A stretch of 64,000 nucleotides of DNA. Origin: Blastopirellula marina. Lineage in GTDB: Bacteria > Planctomycetota > Planctomycetia > Pirellulales > Pirellulaceae. The position numbers were made by a program, and so were the translations under genes. The notes beneath the pieces were generated by a model. It was given only the letters and a program-made list of their open reading frames with translations. It did no database searches and was not told where the DNA came from. Positions within the stretch are counted from its first letter, which is position 1, and every line of letters starts with the position of its first letter. Below, in pieces: positions 7,941 to 16,400 of this stretch. Where the stretch lies: the NCBI RefSeq assembly GCF_002967715.1, contig NZ_PUIA01000035.1:62001-126000 (forward strand), in the 5' to 3' direction.

Positions 7941-9557
7941 ATGTCTCAACAGACAACACCCCAACTCGAACGCGAAGCACGCTTGGCCATCGACCGCCTG
8001 GTTGATGGTCAGATATCGCCCGAAGAATTCGCGAGACTGGAACAACGCTTGCTGACGGACCAGTCGTTTCGCCTGGCTTACGTCGAGCAATCCGACATGC
8101 AGTCGGAACTGGAGCATCACCTGCGGTCGTTTCCGCCACTGACCATTAATACCGACCATGCGGAATCATCATCGTGGGGCCTCCCTTTCGCCATTGCCCT
8201 TTCGGTTCTGATCTTACTCGGCTTTGCCAATCTGTTCTTTATCAACTCATGGAAATCGGCCTTCTTTGGCGAGCCGATGCTCGACTTTGCCGAATCGCAG
8301 CTCATCGGCCAGGGGCCGGTAGCGATGGTGATCCGTCGCAGTGAGGAAGCAAGTGCCGGTTCGCCACTGCAAATCGGCGATCGTCTGAAACCTGGGGCCC
8401 TACGTTTGAATCGTGGCGACCTGCAACTCGAGTTCCTCTCAGGCGTGCGTGTTCAACTGACAGGCCCTGCCGAGATGCACCTACTTACCGAACACCAGGC
8501 CACGCTACTTAGTGGCCAGGCCGGTGTGGTTACTCCGCCTGACTCCGATTCGTTCTCGCTCAACGGTCCAGTATCGGCCGTGGTAAACGGTTCAAGCGAA
8601 TTCGTTCTTCACGTCGAAGGCCCCGGTCGTGGTGAAGTCGATGTCTTCCAAGGCGAGGTAATGACCTCTTTGTTAGGTCCGTCAGGCGATACGCTTTTGA
8701 ACGAAATGGTCACGTCGAACCACCGTGCGTTGTTCGCTGACGGAGAACTGACGGTCTCGTCGAAGACGTTTGACCAATCACAACGCATCGACACAATCCC
8801 AGTCGACAACCTCTATTTGAATCCAACCGATCAGTACGCCGAAGCGGTGAAAGCGGATGCCCCGCTCGTCTATTGGCGTTTTGAAGATGGAGATGTCATC
8901 GGCAACCAAATCGTGAATCACATGGGAGATCATCACCATGGCGAAATCCACTCGGCCGAAGATGGTTCCATTGAAATCAGCCGCGGTAGGATTCGCTTTG
9001 CCAAAAGCCCGCAAGGGCGACATGTTGGCCTGAGTGAACCGATTGAAGGCATCAACCGCCGCGCGTTTTCCATCGAATTCTGGGTTCGCACCGACCGAAT
9101 GCACTGGGGCACTTTCTTGGGGCTACTGCCTGTGACGCAGGCCGACCCTGAAAAAGAGAGTCACTTGTGTGTCCTTGAATATGCCAACCAGACCAACGTC
9201 GTTCATCGTCCGGCGACGATTCGGATGCTGTATCGCTATCCGCCAACTACCTACGATGGCGGAAAGAATATATTCAGCCCCAACTCGTGTACACCTGGCA
9301 TCTGGACCCACATTGTCGCAGTGAAGACCCCCGAAGCGATTCGCCTGTATTGCGACGGCCAGTTACAGGTCAACCTGGATGATCTCGACTTTGATGATTC
9401 CTCTCCTTATACCGTCGTGCTGGGGCAACTCGATTCCGTGCGTTCCATGCGGCAACTCGAAGGGCAACTCGACGAAGTTGCCATTTACGAGAAAGCTTTG
9501 ACGGAAGAACAAATCCGTCGCCATTATGAGATTATCGCCGGCCCGCCTAAGACTTGA
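7941..9557 (+). CDS. FecR-domain membrane protein with C-terminal LamG-like lectin domain
   Basis: A 538-residue protein starting at MSQQTTPQLE; the frame is open farther upstream, but this ATG follows the sigma stop closely. The N-terminal helical part includes LVDGQISPEEFARLEQRLLTDQSFRLAYVEQ. One membrane helix lies near residues 76-97 (GLPFAIALSVLILLGFANLFFI). A FecR-type domain follows (about 145-260). The C-terminal about 220 residues (from about 295, ADAPLVYWRFEDGD) form a concanavalin/LamG-like jelly roll (FSIEFWVRTDRMHWGTFLG, DEVAIYEKALTEEQIRRHY). The lectin-like domain outside the membrane could bind a glycan and pass the state to the sigma factor; this is inference. It shares its general layout, but not its C-terminal domain, with the protein at 4304. 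Confidence 0.87.
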   Translation: MSQQTTPQLEREARLAIDRLVDGQISPEEFARLEQRLLTDQSFRLAYVEQSDMQSELEHHLRSFPPLTINTDHAESSSWGLPFAIALSVLILLGFANLFFINSWKSAFFGEPMLDFAESQLIGQGPVAMVIRRSEEASAGSPLQIGDRLKPGALRLNRGDLQLEFLSGVRVQLTGPAEMHLLTEHQATLLSGQAGVVTPPDSDSFSLNGPVSAVVNGSSEFVLHVEGPGRGEVDVFQGEVMTSLLGPSGDTLLNEMVTSNHRALFADGELTVSSKTFDQSQRIDTIPVDNLYLNPTDQYAEAVKADAPLVYWRFEDGDVIGNQIVNHMGDHHHGEIHSAEDGSIEISRGRIRFAKSPQGRHVGLSEPIEGINRRAFSIEFWVRTDRMHWGTFLGLLPVTQADPEKESHLCVLEYANQTNVVHRPATIRMLYRYPPTTYDGGKNIFSPNSCTPGIWTHIVAVKTPEAIRLYCDGQLQVNLDDLDFDDSSPYTVVLGQLDSVRSMRQLEGQLDEVAIYEKALTEEQIRRHYEIIAGPPKT

Positions 9558-9585
9558 TCGTTACCTTATTCACAGACACCCCACC

Positions 9586-11928
9586 ATGTCGATGATTCCT
9601 ATCCGCACGATTGCACTTCTAACTGCCATCTCACTGGTAATGCACGGTCATCTCGCGTTCGCTGATAAGCCGTTGGATTACAATCGTGATGTCCGGCCCA
9701 TCCTTTCCGAAAACTGCTTCTACTGCCATGGGCCGGATCCAGAACATCGCGAGGCTGATCTGCGTTTCGACGAAGAAGAGTCCGCCAAGGATTATGCGAT
9801 TGTCCCAGGCGACTTGGAATCAAGCGAGTTCTATCAGCGGATCATTGCCGATGCAGATACACGCATGCCGCCGGTTGAGTCCGGCAAGAAACTTTCGGCC
9901 AAGGATATTGCCACGCTGAAGCGTTGGATCGAGCAGGGAGCTCAGTACGACAAGCATTGGGCTTACGTTCCGCCGAAGTCTCATCCAGTCCCAGACGTTC
10001 AACACAAGGACTGGCCCAAGAGTGATATCGATCGCTTTCTATTGGCCAAGATAGAAACGGAAGGGCTGAAGCCGTCTCCTGAAGCAGACAAAGTGACACT
10101 GCTTCGGCGGGTAACGTTCGACTTGACCGGCCTTCCTCCTACCGTGGAAGAACTGCAAGCCTACCAGAACGATCAATCGCCCGACGCGTTTGAAAAGGTC
10201 GTCGATCGCCTGCTGGCCTCTGATCGCTTTGGAGAACGCATGGCGATCTACTGGCTAGACCTGGTTCGTTTTGCGGACACGGTCGGCTATCACGGTGATC
10301 AAGATCACAACATTTCCCCCTATCGCGACTATGTCCTCGATGCTTTCAACGCCAACCTTCCGTTCGATCAATTCACGCGTGAACAACTGGCAGGCGACCT
10401 GTTACCCGATAGCACCGTCGACCAGAAGATAGCCTCCGGCTACAACCGCCTTCTGCAAACGACCCATGAAGGGGGCCTGCAGGAAAAGGAGTACCTGGCA
10501 ATCTACGCGGCCGATCGGGTTCGCAACGTATCGCAAGTTTGGATGGGAGCGACGGTCGGATGTGCCCAGTGCCATACGCACAAATACGATCCCTACACGA
10601 TCGACGACTTCTATCGCCTGGCAGCGTTCTTCGCGGACGTCGACGAAGCCCAGCACTTCAAGGTTGGCACGAATGCCCTTCCCACCAAGCGGCCACCTGA
10701 AATCAAAGTGCTTTCTCAGCGAGAACGCGTCAAGCTGGCCGAACTCCAAACGGTACTAGCAGAAGTCCCCAGCGACAATCAGGCAGAATCGCAGCGTCTA
10801 CAAAAGCAAATTGACGAGCTCAACAAGTCGGCCCGTTTGACAATGATCACCCAGTCGATCAAACCACGTCCAATGCGTGTGCTGCCGCGAGGAAACTGGC
10901 TGGATGAAAGCGGCGTGATTGTCACACCGGCAATCCCCACTTTCCTGGGTAACATCGATGCCACTCAGGATCGAGCCACCCGGCTTGATCTGGCTAATTG
11001 GCTCACCGATCCGCAGCACGGTTCCGGCGGACTCACCGCGCGAGTCTTTGCGAATCGGTTGTGGTACTTGTTCTATGGCGTGGGTCTCTCGGCAAGCCTC
11101 GGAGACTTCGGCGGCCAGGGTGAACCCCCAGTCCATCCCGAGTTGCTCGATTATCTTGCCATCGACTTCTACCAGAACGGCTGGGATGTTAAACGACTGG
11201 TCAAAACGATGATCATGACATCCGCCTACCAGCAGTCGTCGTTCGCTAGCGAGGCAACACGCGAGCAAGATCCGTACAATCGCTTTTATAGCCATCAAAC
11301 TAGACATCGCTTGCCAGCCGAAATGATTCGCGACAATGCCCTGGCCGTCAGTGGTCTGCTGAACCTGGAATATGGCGGACCGAGCGTTAAGCCTTATCAG
11401 CCTGCTGGCTACTACCGCCACTTGAACTTCCCCCAGCGGAAGTACCAAGAGGACAAAAATCAGCAGCAGTGGCGTCGCGGTGTTTACGTCCATTGGCAGC
11501 GTCAATTCCTACACCCCAGCCTGAAGGCCTTTGATGCTCCGAGCCGCGAAGAGTGCACCGTCGAGCGAGCGCGCTCGAACACTCCTTTGGCAGCCCTGGC
11601 GTTACTGAACGATCCGACTTACATCGAAGCTGCCAGAGAGTTCGCCACCCGTATCCTTTCCAGCGAAGCAGCCGACGACAACGTACGCCTGAATCGTGCC
11701 TATATGCTGGCACTTTCCCGCGAACCTGACTCTAACGAAAAGGAAGTTCTTGGCCAGATTCTAAACGAGAACCGAGAGATCTATCGCCAAGACACCGACT
11801 CTGCCGCGAAGCTGCTTGAGATCGGCCTCAAGCCGTCGGACGATGCCATTGAAGTCGCCGAACTGGCTGCCTGGACTCAGGTAGCCCGCGTGATCTTCAA
11901 CCTCGATGAATTCATTACCCGTAACTAA
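9586..11928 (+). CDS. Planctomycete cytochrome-C / DUF1549 / DUF1553 (PSD1) protein
   Basis: A 780-residue secreted protein. The ATG at 9586 gives the signal peptide MSMIPIRTIALLTAISLVMHGHLAFA. The N-terminal PSCyt1 domain carries the haem motif CFYCH (Cys44/Cys47/His48). The DUF1549 domain follows (WPKSDIDRFLLAKIETEGLKPSPEADKVTLLRRVTFDLTGLPPT), with a second CxxCH motif, CAQCH, near residue 322. The DUF1553/PSD1 domain occupies about residues 480-740 (FANRLWYLFYGVGL, GEPPVHPELLDYLA, MILTSAYQQSS-like). Proteins of this kind are planctomycete-specific and nearly always sit before a DUF1501 gene, as here (15 bp downstream). The molecular role is unproven; links to polysaccharide degradation or periplasmic electron transfer have been suggested. 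Confidence 0.92.
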   Translation: MSMIPIRTIALLTAISLVMHGHLAFADKPLDYNRDVRPILSENCFYCHGPDPEHREADLRFDEEESAKDYAIVPGDLESSEFYQRIIADADTRMPPVESGKKLSAKDIATLKRWIEQGAQYDKHWAYVPPKSHPVPDVQHKDWPKSDIDRFLLAKIETEGLKPSPEADKVTLLRRVTFDLTGLPPTVEELQAYQNDQSPDAFEKVVDRLLASDRFGERMAIYWLDLVRFADTVGYHGDQDHNISPYRDYVLDAFNANLPFDQFTREQLAGDLLPDSTVDQKIASGYNRLLQTTHEGGLQEKEYLAIYAADRVRNVSQVWMGATVGCAQCHTHKYDPYTIDDFYRLAAFFADVDEAQHFKVGTNALPTKRPPEIKVLSQRERVKLAELQTVLAEVPSDNQAESQRLQKQIDELNKSARLTMITQSIKPRPMRVLPRGNWLDESGVIVTPAIPTFLGNIDATQDRATRLDLANWLTDPQHGSGGLTARVFANRLWYLFYGVGLSASLGDFGGQGEPPVHPELLDYLAIDFYQNGWDVKRLVKTMIMTSAYQQSSFASEATREQDPYNRFYSHQTRHRLPAEMIRDNALAVSGLLNLEYGGPSVKPYQPAGYYRHLNFPQRKYQEDKNQQQWRRGVYVHWQRQFLHPSLKAFDAPSREECTVERARSNTPLAALALLNDPTYIEAAREFATRILSSEAADDNVRLNRAYMLALSREPDSNEKEVLGQILNENREIYRQDTDSAAKLLEIGLKPSDDAIEVAELAAWTQVARVIFNLDEFITRN

Positions 11929-11943
11929 GCATCCGAGTTAGTC

Positions 11944-13380
11944 ATGCCTGAATTTCACCCAATGCAACTGAATCGCCGCACGTTCCTTTCCCGAACGGGT
12001 GTTGGCCTGGGCTCGGCCGCTTTGAGTTCATTGCTTGCCCGCGATGGTTTCTCGGCAACCAAAAGCGATGGAGGTGTGGCAGGTCAGCCTGGCTTGCCGA
12101 ATCTTCCCCAGAAGGTCAAGCGAGTCATCTTTCTTTGCATGGCCGGTGGTCCTTCGCACCTGGAAACGTTCGATTACAGACCGAAACTGGCAGAAATGGA
12201 TGGCAAGCCATTTCCGACTTCTTATACCGAAGGCCAGCCAATCGCGCAGCTGCAAGGCAAGGAACTGAAGTGCCTCGGCTCAATTGCCAAGTTCAACAAA
12301 CATGGCGTTAATGGCCAGGAAATCAGTGAGTACTTGCCGTGGCATGCCAAGATGGCTGACGACATCTGTATCGTGCGTTCGATGGTCACCGAGCAGATCA
12401 ACCATGACCCGGCCCACACGTTCATGAACACAGGCACGGCCATCAGTGGTCGTCCTTCAATGGGTGCCTGGGTCAACTATGGCATCGGCTGCGAGACGGA
12501 CGAATTGCCTGGGTTTGTCGTCATGAGCAGTGTAGGGGGGCGAAATCCCCAACCGATTGCATCGCGGCAATGGGCCAGTGGCTTCCTGCCCAGTCGCTAT
12601 CAGGGAGTCGAATTCAGTTCGACAGGCGATCCGGTCTACTACGTTCGCAATCCTAATGGGGTCAATAGTTCACAGCAGCGTCATTTGGTCGATGCGATCA
12701 GCCAACTGAATCGCCAAAACCAGTCGACCGCTGGCGACCCTGAAATCTCCAGTCGAATTGCCGCGTACGAAATGGCTTTCCGTATGCAGATGTCGGTCCC
12801 GGAATTGACCGACATGTCGGACGAGCCTCAACATATTCTGGATATGTACGGGGCCAAACCGGGAGATGGTTCGTTTGCGTCGAACTGCTTGCTCGCTCGC
12901 CGACTGGCCGAACGGGGCGTACGATTTATCCACCTCTATCACCGCGGCTGGGATCACCATGGCGGCTTGAGCAAGTACATGGATATTTGCTCCGGCCTTA
13001 CCGACAAGCCTACTTATGCGTTGCTGACCGATCTCAAGCAACGGGGCATGCTGAAAGATACGCTCATCGTTTGGGGCGGTGAATTCGGCCGGACACCCAT
13101 GTCGCAAACCGGCAAGGGAGACATCGGTCGCGACCACCACATCAAAGGCTTCAGCATGTGGCTGGCCGGTGGGCCAATCAAAGGGGGAACCACCTACGGT
13201 TCTACTGACGACCTGGGGTACCATGCCGTTGAGAATGTCGTCCATGTACGCGACCTGCACGCGACCATGCTCCATCTGCTGGGCATCGATCACGAGCACT
13301 TCAGCGTCAAGTTTCAGGGTCTCGACATGCGTTTAACCGGCGTCGAACCAGCCCGGGTTGTCAAAGACATCATCGCGTAA
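11944..13380 (+). CDS. DUF1501 family protein with Tat signal
   Basis: A 478-residue protein beginning with a twin-arginine signal (NRRTFLSRTGVGLGSAALSSLLA), so it is exported folded. The body belongs to the alkaline-phosphatase-like superfamily (DUF1501, sulfatase-like fold): VIFLCMAGGPSHLETFDYRP near residue 60, then IVRSMVTEQINHDPAHTFMNTG, and a C-terminal metal-site-like segment VWGGEFGRTPMSQ...GRDHH. It lacks the sulfatase C/S-x-P-S-R maturation motif. It is the usual partner of the preceding DUF1553 protein and closes this sigma/FecR operon. The activity is not established. Confidence 0.9.
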   Translation: MPEFHPMQLNRRTFLSRTGVGLGSAALSSLLARDGFSATKSDGGVAGQPGLPNLPQKVKRVIFLCMAGGPSHLETFDYRPKLAEMDGKPFPTSYTEGQPIAQLQGKELKCLGSIAKFNKHGVNGQEISEYLPWHAKMADDICIVRSMVTEQINHDPAHTFMNTGTAISGRPSMGAWVNYGIGCETDELPGFVVMSSVGGRNPQPIASRQWASGFLPSRYQGVEFSSTGDPVYYVRNPNGVNSSQQRHLVDAISQLNRQNQSTAGDPEISSRIAAYEMAFRMQMSVPELTDMSDEPQHILDMYGAKPGDGSFASNCLLARRLAERGVRFIHLYHRGWDHHGGLSKYMDICSGLTDKPTYALLTDLKQRGMLKDTLIVWGGEFGRTPMSQTGKGDIGRDHHIKGFSMWLAGGPIKGGTTYGSTDDLGYHAVENVVHVRDLHATMLHLLGIDHEHFSVKFQGLDMRLTGVEPARVVKDIIA

Positions 13381-13382
13381 CG

Positions 13383-13408
13383 ACCAACGGCAACATTAGG
13401 CCGTTGGT
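13383..13408. terminator. Hairpin between convergent genes
   Basis: A 9-bp perfect stem (13383-13391 with 13400-13408) has an 8-base loop. It follows the DUF1501 stop and overlaps the last codons of the convergent kinase gene. There is no clear T-tract, so the terminator role is likely but not proven. Confidence 0.55.
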
Positions 13409-16400
13409 ACGTTTCCAGAAACAGCAATCTCATCGAGCAACTGCTTCAGTCGCTCTGGCTGGATAGGCTTCGATAGATAGTCGTCCATGCCTGCGGCCAG
13501 ACAATTCTCTCGTGCGCCTTCCAGGGCATGGGCGGTCATCGCAACGATCGGCGTCCGTTGACCGTTCTCTTGTTCCCATTGTCGGATTGCATCGGTGGCC
13601 TGGTTCCCGTCCATCTCGGGCATCTCGAGGTCCATCAGCACCAAGTCAAACTTACCTCGCTGGTAACATTCCAATGCCTCGCGTCCGGTGCTGGCGACCT
13701 CGCACGTGTGGCCAAACACTTCCAGAATGCCCGAAGCAACCTCCTGGTTCACAGGCGCATCGTCAGCCAACAGAATGTGCAGCGAGCGTTCTCCCTTCGG
13801 GTGATCTAGCAGCTCAATATCCTCAGAATCTGCACACCCAAGGCCTGCCGACTTGATGGCATCCACCAACTCATTCGCGGAAACTGGCTTGGCAATGGTG
13901 ACCATGCTGCAGTGATCGATTTCCGCAGGCACACCAGTTGGCGGAATGAGCACAACATGGGGTACCTTGAACAGATCCGCCGAACCAGGCTTCGTAAACC
14001 ATGGCTCCAGGTGGTCTGAATTCGTCCCCCAGTCGAGAACCAGTACGGTATCGTCAGACGTGCCCATCTGGTTCGCTGCTTGAACATGTCGCAAAGCCTG
14101 ATCGAGGGTAACACGCTCCCAATTGGCTCCAGCGTGCTCTAAGATCTCTTGATAAAGACCGTGCGAAGTTGGGTGCTCGGAAACGAGCAGAACTCGCTGG
14201 CTGTCCAATGGATTGCTGGACATTTCGGCCTCAGCCGAAATCGATTTCAACGGAATCGCAACGTGGAAAGTACTTCCATGTCCCAGTTTACTTTCCACCC
14301 ACAGCTTGCCTTCCATCAGGGCCACAATCTGTGACGAGATGGCAAGCCCCAGGCCTGTTCCACCGTAACGGCGTGTCGTCGAACTGTCACTTTGCTCGAA
14401 TGACTCGAAGATGGTCGCCAGCTTATCCTCGGGAATCCCCGGCCCCGTATCTCGCACAGCAATGTGAAGCTGTGGGCCGTCTTCTTCTGACTCGACTGTG
14501 CAATCGATAAACACTTCCCCATGATCGGTGAACTTTATCGCATTACCCACCAGGTTCATGATGACCTGACGAAGTCGGCACGGATCCCCTTCCACGGTCT
14601 CAGGCACACTCGGCGCGATGCGATAAAGCAGTTCCAATCCCTTCTTGGCGGCGTTGACGGCCAATGGCCGCACTGACGATGTCATCACGCCTTGTGGCTG
14701 CATCGGAATTGCTTCCAAGTGCATTTTGCCTGCTTCGATCTTCGAGATATCCAGGATATCGTTAAGCAAGCTGAGCAAAGCGTCGCCCGATTGGTTGATC
14801 ACCGTCAGACAGTTGCGCTGCTGGGAGGTAAGCTGGGTCCGCAAGGCCAGCTCGGTCATGCCAAGAATGCCGTTGAGCGGCGTACGAATCTCGTGACTCA
14901 TGGTGGCCAGGAATCGACTCTTCGCATCATTGGCCGTCTCGGCGGCAACCTTCGCGACACGCAACTGTTCTTCGGTCAGACGTAGTTCCTTAGCGGTTCG
15001 CTCCAATTGCAGGTTCGATCGAGCCAACTCTGCCGCTCTCGTCTCAGCGGCCGCCGTTCGTTCGGCAACACGCTGTTCGAGCGTAGTGTTCAAGTTGGTC
15101 AGTTCCATGAACCCTTGAGCATTTTCCAACGCAGCACCAGCGATGGTTCCGACAAAGTCTGCCAAGCGTTCTTCATCGGTGCCGAACAAACCAACGACCT
15201 GCGAATGAGTAACGCAAACACACGCCGAAAGACGATTTCGCACGAAAATTGGAATGTAAATCGCAGAACGCGGGTTCGTCGTGTCGCGGTGTAAGTCACC
15301 TTCATTGCTCGTTTCGATGAACGTCATCGCCCTGCCAGCTTCGGTGGCACGCTGCAGGTTCGTTCTATCGAACGGAACGTCCGAAGCTCCGAGCACGAGT
15401 GTTGGTTCCGCTAAGGCATCATCACGATCGAATTCCAATAGCAAGCTATTTTCGCCACGCAGCAAACGAGTAGCCCCGAGCGAAGCTTCCTCATAAATTC
15501 GATCTGTCGAAAGTGCGGAGGCTATGCGACGTCCGACGTGCAGCACTGTATCGAATCGATCGACGAGCGATAACGTTCCCAACTGACCACCGCGAGTGTT
15601 TTCTGCTTCCTGCTCTATGGTCAGTTCATCAAACAGCCGTTGCGATTCACGTTCGTCGTGGACCGCGTCTGTCCAGCCAGCTGACTGCCCGACCTGACCT
15701 CGGTGCTGTAGCGTCAGTGCTTGTTCGTAAATGGCTCCTAGCTGTTTCGCGACCGCAAACGACTTATCGAACAGTCGGCGTGATTGGCGATAGTTTCCTC
15801 GCATAGCCGAAATGATTGCGCGTTCGCGGATCGCTCTCGGTAGATCATTGGGACACACCTTCGCAGCGGCAATTGCCCGCAGTGCGATCTGCTCTGCCTT
15901 GGCAATTCGTTCGCTACGCAGCGCTGGTGCATGAGGCACGGTTGATTCCGCTTGCATGCGAATCGCCGTCGCCAGCCAGGGCAGGGCAGGGGCCGTGTAG
16001 GCATTCTGAATGCCTGCCGAGTTGGCCGTGTTAACGGCTTGCTCAAGCGCCGCAATGGCCGACTCGATTTTCCCCTGGTGAAGGTCGCGGATACCGACCG
16101 CGATATAGAGCTGAGTTCTTCCTTGGGCATCGTGACGCGTCCGAGCAAGTTCTGCCTCGAAAAGCGAGTCAGGGATGTTGCCCAACGTTGCTCTGGCCCA
16201 CACGTCGAGAATAATTCCCGACGCTTGCTCGTCACCAAGTTCCACGCCGGACCGATGATTGTTCTTCGCCTCGGCAATCGCTTCGCGGAAATTACCTAGG
16301 TGATACAGCGACGCTGCCACCTGATACCGTGCAATATGAACCTGCCAGTAGTCGCCGGTACGCTCCAGCAGTTGAATCGCTTCGCGTCCCTTTTCGATGC

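Noticed and set aside
10798-11505. Minus-strand ORF of 235 residues inside the DUF1553 protein gene
   Set aside because: It lies fully inside a strongly supported gene on the other strand and shows no domain; a shadow ORF.
12670-13299. Minus-strand ORF of 209 residues inside the DUF1501 gene
   Set aside because: Same reasoning: entirely within a confident gene on the other strand.
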